Shown here piece after piece: positions 54,499-62,754 of a stretch of 64,000 nt of DNA (the stretch's first letter is position 1; every line of letters starts with the position of its first letter). The translations under genes and the position numbers were made by a program. Under the pieces are notes generated by a model. It was not told where the DNA came from, searched no databases, and saw only the letters and a program-made list of their open reading frames with translations. Source of the DNA: UBA961 sp049317525. Lineage in GTDB: Bacteria; Bacteroidota; Ignavibacteria; Kapaibacteriales; UBA961. The DNA is taken from positions 1-64,000 of the forward strand of contig JBMOIC010000001.1 in assembly GCA_049317525.1 (NCBI GenBank), written 5' to 3'.

Positions 54499-56085
54499 AT
54501 GAAACGCAGATCATTTTTGCAAACAATTGCTTCAGCAAGTGCAATAAGCCCCTTAATTATCAATGGTTTTAATGTTAAAGCCTTTGAACCTACAAATTTG
54601 TTTACTTTGGCAGGTGCTGTAGATTGTGATGAGAGAGTTTTAGTACTTATTCAGTTAAATGGAGGAAATGATGGCCTAAACACTATTATTCCTTTAGACC
54701 AATATTCGCAATATTATGCGGCTAGAACATCGATAGCTGTACCAGAGAAAACGATCATAAAATTATCTGATACTACTGGTATTAACCCTGAAATGACTGG
54801 CATGAAATCATTATTTGATCAGGGTAAATTAAAAGTACTGCATAGTGTTGGTTATCCAACCCCAAATTATTCTCATTTTAGATCTACAGATATTTGGTTA
54901 TCTGGCTCTGATACAGAAGAATATTTAAATACTGGAGTTATGGGAAGATATTTGGATTATAGATTTCCTGGTTATCCTAGTACATATCCAAATGCTTCTA
55001 TGTCCGACCCATTAGCAATACAAATTGGGTCTGTATTATCTACTGGCTTTGAGGGCCCACATGCTAATATGGCAATGGCTTTCACAGATCCTACTTCTTT
55101 TTATAATATTGTTAATGAAAAAGATATAACTGATACCTCTTCACGATCTGGTTTAGAACTAGCTTATATACGTAAAGTAGGTGAGCAATTAAATAATTTT
55201 GCAAAGCCTGTAAAAAATGCAGCTTTAAAAGTTCCAAAGAATGTATCATCTCTATATCCAGCACATACATTTAATACCCCAAATCCATTATCAGAACAGT
55301 TAAAAATCGTTGCTCGATTAATAGCAGGCGGATTAAAAACAAAAATTTACATGGTAAATCTATCAGGATTTGATACACATTCTAGTACAACGAATGTTGG
55401 TTTTGGTGTTAATGTTAATCATGCTAATCTGTTAAAACAATTATCTACAGCAATTACTGCTTTTATGGATGATTGCAAATTATTAGGTATTCAAGACAAA
55501 GTACTTGGTATGACTTTCTCTGAATTTGGTAGACGAATAAAATCTAATGGAACTGGAACCGATCATGGCGCAGCAGGACCCGTCTTTTTATTTGGAAATT
55601 CTGTGATTCCAGGATTTTTAGGAACAAATCCTATCATCCCTGATAATGTAAGCTCAGAAGATAATATCCCAATGCAAACTGATTTTAGATCTTTATATAG
55701 TTCTTTATTAACTCAGTGGTTTTGCGTTCCACAAAAAGATATTCCTTCTGTTACATTGCATAATTATGCTAATAATTTGCCTATTCTTCAAGGGATTAGT
55801 AATAGTGTTAAAGATGAACCTTTGCATGCATTATCATTACAATTATCCTTATTCCCAAATCCAATACTCCATCAATCTCAATTGCAGATACAAACTTTGT
55901 CTCCAATAGCTGAAATAGTATTATATGATAGAACTGGTAAGTTAATGAGTACAATTTCTGGATATATTCCAGAGGGTAATCATACTATACTTTTTGAAAG
56001 AGTAGGATTATCTGCCGGACAATATTATCTACAAGCCAGATTAATTAATGGCTATACTCAAAGCATAATTGTGAATATTCAATAG
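54499..56085 (+). CDS. DUF1501 family protein with T9SS sorting domain
   Basis: This 528-residue protein starts with MKRRSFLQTIASASAISPLI, a twin-Arg-like signal with a hydrophobic stretch. The DUF1501 core shows VLIQLNGGNDGLNTIIP near 51-67, GYPTPNYSHFRSTDIWLSGS, FDTHS near 294, MTFSEFGRRIKSNGTGTDHGAAGPVFLFG near 337-365 (FSEFGRRIKSNGTGTDHGAA is the core), and NLSGFDTHS. The family is distantly related to sulfatases and alkaline phosphatases. The C-terminus (about 450-528: LFPNPILHQSQLQI, then LSAGQYYLQAR) is a T9SS type A sorting domain. It pairs with the DUF1800 gene and is followed by a terminator. Confidence 0.9.
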   Translation: MKRRSFLQTIASASAISPLIINGFNVKAFEPTNLFTLAGAVDCDERVLVLIQLNGGNDGLNTIIPLDQYSQYYAARTSIAVPEKTIIKLSDTTGINPEMTGMKSLFDQGKLKVLHSVGYPTPNYSHFRSTDIWLSGSDTEEYLNTGVMGRYLDYRFPGYPSTYPNASMSDPLAIQIGSVLSTGFEGPHANMAMAFTDPTSFYNIVNEKDITDTSSRSGLELAYIRKVGEQLNNFAKPVKNAALKVPKNVSSLYPAHTFNTPNPLSEQLKIVARLIAGGLKTKIYMVNLSGFDTHSSTTNVGFGVNVNHANLLKQLSTAITAFMDDCKLLGIQDKVLGMTFSEFGRRIKSNGTGTDHGAAGPVFLFGNSVIPGFLGTNPIIPDNVSSEDNIPMQTDFRSLYSSLLTQWFCVPQKDIPSVTLHNYANNLPILQGISNSVKDEPLHALSLQLSLFPNPILHQSQLQIQTLSPIAEIVLYDRTGKLMSTISGYIPEGNHTILFERVGLSAGQYYLQARLINGYTQSIIVNIQ

Positions 56086-56104
56086 TCACAAAATAATACA
56101 CAAT

Positions 56105-56132
56105 AAAGCCCTGATTATGGGCTTTTTTTTTT
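56105..56132 (+). terminator. Intrinsic terminator after the DUF1501 gene
   Basis: AAAGCCC (56105-56111) pairs with GGGCTTT (56119-56125) around a seven-base loop and runs into a T-rich tail to about 56132. It lies 20 bases after the stop codon of the plus-strand gene. Confidence 0.9.
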
Positions 56133-56195
56133 CATATACGTTAAAATCTATAGTAAAACGTTACAAGTACCAGCTTGACAAACCTTATTCTATAA

Positions 56196-56212
56196 TGTAA
56201 AGACACTTTACA
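56196..56212. promoter_or_regulatory. Perfect 17-base dyad, possible operator
   Basis: TGTAAAGACACTTTACA is a perfect inverted repeat: arms TGTAAAG and CTTTACA with a three-base spacer. It stands 112 bases before the transglycosylase start and after the upstream terminator, in a 238-base gap where a promoter is expected. It has neither the long GC-rich stem nor the U tail of a terminator, so a regulator binding site is likelier. No regulator gene is nearby. Confidence 0.4.
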
Positions 56213-56323
56213 ATCTTATAGCACGCATGATTTACAATTTGGGTGCGGTTTTAGAAAAGGTTATATTGAAAATCACGTTGCAGCATAAAGACGTGTGACA
56301 TTATCATAAACAGGGAGTTTTCG

Positions 56324-58984
56324 ATGGTACAATCTAGGATGTATTCTTTGATTATATCTATTGCTATAACTATAGTACTAGGTTTTTCATATATACCCCT
56401 CTATGCACAACAAAGTGCAAACCCTACAACTAAAGCAACCATTCAGAATCAATCTTCTGTACTTACTGCAGACTCAACTAATAGCATTCAACCACAGAAC
56501 TATTTTATTGCTCAAAAATTAGAAAGAGCGCGCCAAAAATATTTAAGGGCATTGTCTGCCATCGAAAATGACGATACCTTATCTGTTCCAAGGCTTTTTG
56601 AAGAAGCTGTGCAAGCATTAAATTCCCTAGCAAGTTATCCTGGAATTGATCAAAATGAAGATTTTACAGACTTGGCTCAATCTATCATAGAAGATTATGA
56701 AAGTTATGTTCAGAGTATAGATAGTTTATCTGAAACATCTTCTGCATTTATGTTGCGTCAAAAAATCTATCAAGAAGTTGAAGATATAGATACTCTAGAA
56801 CAAGAGTCAACAACAACACTTGTTCGAGTTCCCTATCCCCTTTCCTTGCCATCGGCTACAATTCCACTTGAAGTAAATGAACATGTAGAGAAGAATCTCA
56901 CATTTTTAACTGAAGCTCGCGGACGTAAATTCTTTCGTAAATGGCTTGAACGTAGTGGTAAATGGTTTCCTTTGATGCGCAGAATTGCCAGAGAAGAAAA
57001 TATGCCCGATGAAATCATCTTTTTATCAATGATAGAAAGTGCATTAGATCCTAATGCCACCTCTGGGGCAAAAGCAGTTGGCCTATGGCAATTTATGCAA
57101 GCAACCGCCGGAGATTATAATTTAAAAGTCAATTTATATATAGATGAAAGAAGAGATCCAGAAAAGGCAACACGCGCAGCTATGCGTTATTTAAAATGGC
57201 TTTTTAATGAGTTTGGTGATTGGTATCATGCATTAGCAGCATATAATAGTGGTCCGAATGGACCTGTTAAAAGAGGTATAGAACAACTTGGAAGGGATAA
57301 TAATCCTTCTTTTTGGGATATCCGGGATATGCTTCCAAGAGAAACCAAAAATTATGTACCACTGTTTATTGCTACATCTATTATTGGGTCTAATCCAACA
57401 GAATATGGATTTGACTTATCAGAATTAACATATGAACCTGAATATGTGTATGATATCTTTACAGTTGGCGAATCTATTAGTTTAAAAGCATTAGCAAATT
57501 GTACAAATCAGCCTTTAACAGTGTTAAAATCTTTAAATCCTGAATTAGTAGGCATTAGTACACCACCAGATGGTCCATATCAATTAAAAATTCCCTTAGG
57601 ATCTAAAGATATCTTCTCAGGTAATTATTCTGCGATGTCTGATGAAGATAAGCATCCATGGATTACATATGAAGTCAAAAAAGGTGAAACACTGGCTTCG
57701 ATAGCAGCTGATTATGGTATTACTACGCAAGATGTTTTGCAAACAAATCCATCGATAAATTCCAAGAATCTATCCAAAGGTACTGTTTTAAGATTGTCTA
57801 AAGAGATTATTAATGCTGCAAGCCTTTTGGCTCAAAATAAGGCAGAGATTATTGATCCTGTTGCTGACAATAAAGTACAATTAAGCTCGGGTGCAATTAA
57901 TAAAGATACTATACTTGAAAGGCCAATTAGTATCATTACTAAACCAAAAGAAAGTATACAAAACAAGCAGAATAAAGACACTATCATTTATGCTGCTTCT
58001 ACTTTACCAAATACTGAGTTCATTAAAAAAGACACCATCATTCCTGTTAAAAAAGAGAAACAAAATTCCGGGAATACATCTATCTCTATAAGCAATACAA
58101 AGCCAGTAAAGATTTTCAATAGAGATTCATCATATTCATCTGACAATAAGCAGGCACAAATTGCATCCAAGGAAAAATCAAAATCCAGTTCGGTAAACAT
58201 ACAATCTGATGTACCGATACAAAAAAGTACAATTAAGCATATAGTTAAATCAGGTGAAACGCTTTATTCTCTAGCCCAGAAATATGGCGTCCGTATGACA
58301 GATTTACGAAATTGGAATAGTATCTCATTTGATAATGATGCCTTATTAAATGGACAAGAATTAATCGTTACTCCATCTAATGAATCTAAATTAGATGTCA
58401 TTGTAAAAACTCATAATCTTATACATGTAGCTTCTGGAAAAAATGGACGCCACAGAGTTAAAAAAGGTCAGACATTACAAGTTGTCGCTCAGATGTATGA
58501 TATCAAAGTAGAAGATTTAGCAAAGGCAAATGGATTAAGCCCTAAAGTCAGAATAGGCCAAGGATTAGTGCTCCTTCTTCCTTCAAAAGCTAGTATCAAT
58601 AGAAAATTACAGACAAACAAAAATAATGCGAAAGTAAAAAAAGTATATGCTGTAAAGAAAGGAGATTCTTTTGCTAAGATAGCTTCTAAATATGGAATTT
58701 CTGAAAAAGATTTAAAGAAATGGAATCCTGGTATTCGTTCTAATGGCCTAGTTAAAGGTAAGCGTTTAACAATGTATACCAAGGCCGCACAAACAACTGT
58801 ATCCAAAAAAAGTAAGAATAGTAAAGGAATTTCCACATCAAAATCATCTCATACGATTCGCAAAGGTGAATCATTATCAAAAATTGCGGACAAATATGGA
58901 ATAAGTGTTCAGCAGTTAACAAAAATAAATAATAACATTAAGCCAAGAGATCTTAAAGCTGGTCAGACAATTAAACTAAAATAG
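56324..58984 (+). CDS. Membrane-bound lytic transglycosylase (MltD-like) with LysM repeats
   Basis: This 886-residue peptidoglycan hydrolase has a signal (about 1-28) and an SLT domain with catalytic Glu238 in FLSMIESALDPNATSGAKAVG and GLWQFMQATA. LAAYNSGPNGPVKR closes the fold. Downstream are one degenerate (about 375-425) and five clear LysM peptidoglycan-binding repeats (about 448-495, 638-685, 710-755, 773-820, 842-886), each starting like VKKGETLASIAADYGI. The spacer between the second and third (about 500-635) is Ser/Lys/Thr-rich and disordered. The ATG at 56324 is preceded by AGGGAG. Six binding sites is more than the two usual in MltD. Confidence 0.92.
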   Translation: MVQSRMYSLIISIAITIVLGFSYIPLYAQQSANPTTKATIQNQSSVLTADSTNSIQPQNYFIAQKLERARQKYLRALSAIENDDTLSVPRLFEEAVQALNSLASYPGIDQNEDFTDLAQSIIEDYESYVQSIDSLSETSSAFMLRQKIYQEVEDIDTLEQESTTTLVRVPYPLSLPSATIPLEVNEHVEKNLTFLTEARGRKFFRKWLERSGKWFPLMRRIAREENMPDEIIFLSMIESALDPNATSGAKAVGLWQFMQATAGDYNLKVNLYIDERRDPEKATRAAMRYLKWLFNEFGDWYHALAAYNSGPNGPVKRGIEQLGRDNNPSFWDIRDMLPRETKNYVPLFIATSIIGSNPTEYGFDLSELTYEPEYVYDIFTVGESISLKALANCTNQPLTVLKSLNPELVGISTPPDGPYQLKIPLGSKDIFSGNYSAMSDEDKHPWITYEVKKGETLASIAADYGITTQDVLQTNPSINSKNLSKGTVLRLSKEIINAASLLAQNKAEIIDPVADNKVQLSSGAINKDTILERPISIITKPKESIQNKQNKDTIIYAASTLPNTEFIKKDTIIPVKKEKQNSGNTSISISNTKPVKIFNRDSSYSSDNKQAQIASKEKSKSSSVNIQSDVPIQKSTIKHIVKSGETLYSLAQKYGVRMTDLRNWNSISFDNDALLNGQELIVTPSNESKLDVIVKTHNLIHVASGKNGRHRVKKGQTLQVVAQMYDIKVEDLAKANGLSPKVRIGQGLVLLLPSKASINRKLQTNKNNAKVKKVYAVKKGDSFAKIASKYGISEKDLKKWNPGIRSNGLVKGKRLTMYTKAAQTTVSKKSKNSKGISTSKSSHTIRKGESLSKIADKYGISVQQLTKINNNIKPRDLKAGQTIKLK

Positions 58985-59006
58985 AATTCACAATGAAGAA
59001 CATATA

Positions 59007-59786
59007 ATGTATAGAATCCTTCTTCTTTTCGTATTTATGTGTCCATTGCTTTATGGCCAGAATTCTTTACGGTATATTCAGAATGAAGCATTTGGATTTG
59101 GAGAAAAGTTAGAATATAAGGTTGGCTATCAATTTGTAAAAGCTGGTACTGCTAGTTTTTATATATTACCCAAGCCAGCCATTATGAAAGGAAAATCCTG
59201 TTATGATATTCGTTTCGAGGTAAAATCTTTACAATCTTTAGATTGGCTGTATAGAGTAAAAGATATCTATAGAACTGTAGTTGATGTAGAAGGTATCTTT
59301 CCCCATTATTTTGAACAACATGTTAGAGAAGGAAATTATAAAAGAGATTTTACTGCAAGTTTCGATCAACAAGCCCATAAAGCCTATACGCAAAAAGGAG
59401 AATTCCCAATTCCTCCTTTTGTACATGATATAGTTTCCGCATTTTATTTTATTCGTACCATAGATGTAGCATCAAAAAAGAAAAATGAGATTATTCCATT
59501 AAAGAATTTTTTTAATGATACAACATATGCACTTGGAGTAAAAATAATTGGAAAACAAAAAATCAAAGTTGAAGCCGGCACGTTTAATTGTATTGTTTTA
59601 GAACCTTTAATTACCGAAGGTGGCTTATTTAAAAGTGAAGGTAAAATATTAATGTGGGTTACCGATGATGAAAGAAAATTACCAATAAAAGTAAGTACAA
59701 AGATAATTATAGGATCTATCGATGCAGAGTTAACTCAATACTCTGGTATCAGAGGTGAAATCAAAGCAAAAGTTATCGAAGACTAA
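59007..59786 (+). CDS. DUF3108 exported protein
   Basis: A 259-residue protein with a signal peptide ending about LLYGQ (1-18). The DUF3108 pattern is an unclosed beta-barrel with FGEKLEYKVGYQFVKAGTAS near 31-50, DWLYRVKDIYRTVVD near 79-93, HDIVSAFYFIRTID near 139-152, and the C-terminal VWVTDDERKLPIKVSTKI type strand (MWVTDDERKLPIKVS here). It follows the lytic transglycosylase by 22 bases and ends 90 bases before the mutase. Family members are found in many Gram-negatives without a settled function; the envelope neighbour suggests work in the cell wall or outer membrane. Confidence 0.85.
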   Translation: MYRILLLFVFMCPLLYGQNSLRYIQNEAFGFGEKLEYKVGYQFVKAGTASFYILPKPAIMKGKSCYDIRFEVKSLQSLDWLYRVKDIYRTVVDVEGIFPHYFEQHVREGNYKRDFTASFDQQAHKAYTQKGEFPIPPFVHDIVSAFYFIRTIDVASKKKNEIIPLKNFFNDTTYALGVKIIGKQKIKVEAGTFNCIVLEPLITEGGLFKSEGKILMWVTDDERKLPIKVSTKIIIGSIDAELTQYSGIRGEIKAKVIED

Positions 59787-59876
59787 GATTTCAATTATCA
59801 GTAGATTAACTATTTCATGATTTTAAATACTCCTATTAGTAGTATGTTTGCATAAAATATTAAGATAAATGTTCAT

Positions 59877-61889
59877 ATGAATTCCATGCCTTTAGATCAA
59901 AACCAAGAAATACATAATTCTACTACAGATTATTTACAAAGTATCTATGAACACCTTGTTCAAAAGCTTCAGCCAGAATTAAGAACATTAATAGATCAAT
60001 GGGAATCTAAAAAAAACAATTATAAAGGTGATCATTTTACTTATTATGTAAGAAATAAAGAAATTAAAGTAGATAATTTTATTCAGTCATTAAGTAATTC
60101 TCGTATACCAAAAATAGCAGTACCTGAATTTAAAGATTGGGGAGAAATTATAAAATGGACTATGAGAGAAAACTTCCCCGGTGAATTCCCCTATACAGCC
60201 GGCGTATATCCATTTAAAAGAACAGGCGAAGATCCAACAAGGATGTTTGCTGGAGAAGGTGGCCCCGAAAGGACAAATAAACGATTTCATTATTTAAGTG
60301 TAGATATGCCCGCTGCCCGACTATCAACCGCTTTTGATAGCGTTACACTATATGGCGAAGATCCTGATATAAGGCCTGATATTTTTGGAAAAATTGGAAA
60401 TAGTGGCGTTTCTATAGCTACTTTAAATGATGCAAAAAAACTGTATTCAGGATTTGATTTAAGTAATCCAAAAACATCTGTGTCTATGACGATTAATGGT
60501 CCAGCACCTATGATCTTAGCGTTTTTTATGAATGCAGCCATAGACCAAGAATGTGAGAAATACATCAAAGAACATCATTTAACTGAATCGGTTCACAATA
60601 CGATTTCAGAACTCTATAAAGCAAAAGGGCTAGATGCACCTACATATTGTTCAGATCCAATAACACAGAGCACTGATTTACCTATAGGAAATAGTGGCCT
60701 TGGATTACAATTACTTGGAATATCTGGCGATAAAGTACTTCCATTAGACATCTATAATGAATGCAAAAAAAAGGCATTACAAAGTGTAAGAGGAACCGTA
60801 CAAGCAGATATTTTAAAAGAAGATCAAGCACAAAATACATGTATATTTTCAACTGAGTTTGCCCTAAAAATGATGGGTGATATTCAAGAATATTTTATAG
60901 AAAAGAATGTCAGAAATTTTTATTCTGTATCTATTAGTGGTTATCATATAGCTGAAGCCGGAGCAAATCCAATCACACAATTAGCATTTACGCTTGCTAA
61001 TGGATTTACCTTTGTTGAGTATTATTTATCCAGAGGTATGAATATAGATGACTTCGCGCCTAATTTATCTTTCTTTTTCTCTAATGGTATCGACCCAGAA
61101 TATGCTGTAATTGGCCGCGTTGCCAGAAGAATATGGGCAAAAGCAATCAAGAATATATATGCCGGAAATGAACGCTCACAAATGCTTAAATATCATATTC
61201 AAACCTCTGGTAGATCATTACATGCACAAGAAATAGATTTTAATGATATAAGAACCACTTTGCAAGCATTATATGCTATTTATGATAATTGTAATTCATT
61301 ACATACCAATGCATATGATGAAGCAATTACAACTCCTACAGAAGAATCTGTAAGACGTGCAGTTGCAATTCAACTTATCATTAATCGAGAATTAGGCTTA
61401 ACAAAAAATGAGAATCCATTACAAGGATCATTCATTATCGAGGAATTAACAGATCTAGTAGAAGAAGCTGTATATGCAGAATTTAATAGATTATCAGAGC
61501 GTGGCGGCGTTTTAGGTTCTATGGAAACAATGTATCAAAGGAATAAAATTCAAGAAGAATCCTTGCATTATGAAACATTGAAACATACAGGTGAATATCC
61601 CATTATTGGCGTAAATACCTATTTGTCAAAAAATGGATCTCCAACTATTATTCCTCAAGAAGTAATTAGATCGACAAATGAAGAAAAATTATTGCAAATC
61701 AAAAATGTAAAAACATATCAAGATTTTTTTGCAAATGAAGCTGAACAAGCCCTTTTTATGGTTAAATCAGCAGCAATAGATAATACTAATATCTTTGAAG
61801 CATTAATGGAAGCGGCAAAAGTATGCTCGCTTGGCCAGATGTCCAAGGCATTATATCAAGTAGGCGGACAATACAGAAGAAATATGTGA
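59877..61889 (+). CDS. IcmF-like acyl-CoA mutase catalytic chain lacking B12-binding and G-protein domains
   Basis: This 670-residue TIM-barrel chain of the methylmalonyl-CoA mutase family most resembles the C-terminal mutase part of the fused isobutyryl-CoA mutase IcmF: GVYPFKRTGEDPTRMFAGEG, FDSVTLYGEDPDIRPD, VSMTINGPAPMILAFFMNAA, KEDQAQNTCIF and ISGYHIAEAGA. IcmF is about 1090 residues with an N-terminal cobalamin domain and a G-protein chaperone; both are absent here, and the gene starts right in the linker. Gln309 matches the conserved Gln of GTVQADILKE. Gln319, where methylmalonyl mutases carry Arg207, is as in isobutyryl-type enzymes, so a neutral acyl-CoA is the likelier substrate. A separate cobalamin subunit must be encoded elsewhere. 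Confidence 0.9.
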   Translation: MNSMPLDQNQEIHNSTTDYLQSIYEHLVQKLQPELRTLIDQWESKKNNYKGDHFTYYVRNKEIKVDNFIQSLSNSRIPKIAVPEFKDWGEIIKWTMRENFPGEFPYTAGVYPFKRTGEDPTRMFAGEGGPERTNKRFHYLSVDMPAARLSTAFDSVTLYGEDPDIRPDIFGKIGNSGVSIATLNDAKKLYSGFDLSNPKTSVSMTINGPAPMILAFFMNAAIDQECEKYIKEHHLTESVHNTISELYKAKGLDAPTYCSDPITQSTDLPIGNSGLGLQLLGISGDKVLPLDIYNECKKKALQSVRGTVQADILKEDQAQNTCIFSTEFALKMMGDIQEYFIEKNVRNFYSVSISGYHIAEAGANPITQLAFTLANGFTFVEYYLSRGMNIDDFAPNLSFFFSNGIDPEYAVIGRVARRIWAKAIKNIYAGNERSQMLKYHIQTSGRSLHAQEIDFNDIRTTLQALYAIYDNCNSLHTNAYDEAITTPTEESVRRAVAIQLIINRELGLTKNENPLQGSFIIEELTDLVEEAVYAEFNRLSERGGVLGSMETMYQRNKIQEESLHYETLKHTGEYPIIGVNTYLSKNGSPTIIPQEVIRSTNEEKLLQIKNVKTYQDFFANEAEQALFMVKSAAIDNTNIFEALMEAAKVCSLGQMSKALYQVGGQYRRNM

Positions 61890-61914
61890 TTTTTTTTAAT
61901 ATATAGGATAGAAT

Positions 61915-62712
61915 ATGAAATCATTTTGTAAAAGTGCCTCTCTATGTGCACTAATTGTTACTTTGTCATTGATTGTTGGATGTAGTGATACAGCTACCAC
62001 TCCAGATACTTCAACAACAGACATCATGCCTTTAAAAGCTGGTAATTATTTTGTTTATAATAATTATCGTTTAGATTCTTTAACTGGAATTAAAGATAAT
62101 AGTTCATTAAGAGTTGATTCAATTGTTAATGGCATGTCAACTTCTCATGTTGGAAAATCTTGCTATTCTTTTGATACATATATTGCAGGAGTAAAAACTG
62201 CTACTGATTATTTTGCAAAAGAATCAAAATCAATATGGAGTTTCTCCTCTCTTTTACCAGCAGGAATTGCAACTAGTGGTGTTCTTGAAACAATTTTACC
62301 ACAAGGTAATAGATGGATGAAAATTGCCGATTATGCTTCTATTAAAGATTCTACATGGGCAATGTATGATACGACTCTAACGAATCTGATTATTCCAGGA
62401 ATACCTATACCAATCAATGCTGTAATTAGTATGAAAGGTAAAAGAACTGCTGATGAAACTATTACTATTGGAACTACTACATATACCAATGCTCATAAGT
62501 TTGAAGTGATTTTATCCCCAAATGCAACATTATCAGGCTTTACAATTCCTATCGGAACTGTTAAAAAATATATGTGGATAGCTGATAATATTGGTATCAT
62601 CAAAGAAGAATTCCCGCCTATTGACATTCAAGTGAATGTTCCTGGAGTGCCAGCAACAAGATTTAGAAGTGATGGTTTTGTAAAAGAATTAAAAACATAT
62701 AAACTTCAATAA
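61915..62712 (+). CDS. Lipoprotein of unknown function
   Basis: This 265-residue lipoprotein has signal LIVGC (Cys at about residue 23). The rest is beta-rich with a Thr/Asp-rich linker (SDTATTPDTSTTD) and strands such as MPLKAGNYFVYNNYRLDS and YMWIADNIGIIKEEFPP. The opening PLKAGNYFVYNNY resembles many surface-exposed lipoproteins of this bacterial group that begin with a phrase like PLAVGNYWVY. I recognise no enzyme motif. AGGATAG stands just before the ATG at 61915. It follows the mutase by 25 bases and converges on rimO. Confidence 0.7.
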   Translation: MKSFCKSASLCALIVTLSLIVGCSDTATTPDTSTTDIMPLKAGNYFVYNNYRLDSLTGIKDNSSLRVDSIVNGMSTSHVGKSCYSFDTYIAGVKTATDYFAKESKSIWSFSSLLPAGIATSGVLETILPQGNRWMKIADYASIKDSTWAMYDTTLTNLIIPGIPIPINAVISMKGKRTADETITIGTTTYTNAHKFEVILSPNATLSGFTIPIGTVKKYMWIADNIGIIKEEFPPIDIQVNVPGVPATRFRSDGFVKELKTYKLQ

Positions 62713-62721
62713 AACATAAGT

Positions 62722-62752
62722 GAATAGGCTGCTCTACAAAGAGCAGCCATTC
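62722..62752. terminator. Bidirectional terminator between the lipoprotein and rimO
   Basis: GGCTGCTCT (62727-62735) pairs perfectly with AGAGCAGCC (62740-62748) around a four-base loop, and the stem extends outward as GAAT/ATTC past one unpaired base at 62726. A TCTTTTAT tail follows on the plus side. It fills the gap between two converging genes. The U tail is moderate. Confidence 0.8.
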
Positions 62753-62754
62753 TT

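Noticed and set aside
56175..56196. TTGACA at 56175-56180 and TATAAT at 56191-56196, both exact sigma-70 hexamers
   Set aside because: Only ten bases separate them instead of about 17, and Bacteroidota-type sigma factors use other boxes. The second hexamer overlaps the dyad by one base. Likely chance in AT-rich DNA.
59787..59876. A cobalamin riboswitch before the mutase gene
   Set aside because: Only 90 AT-rich bases are available and no B12-box sequence is visible.
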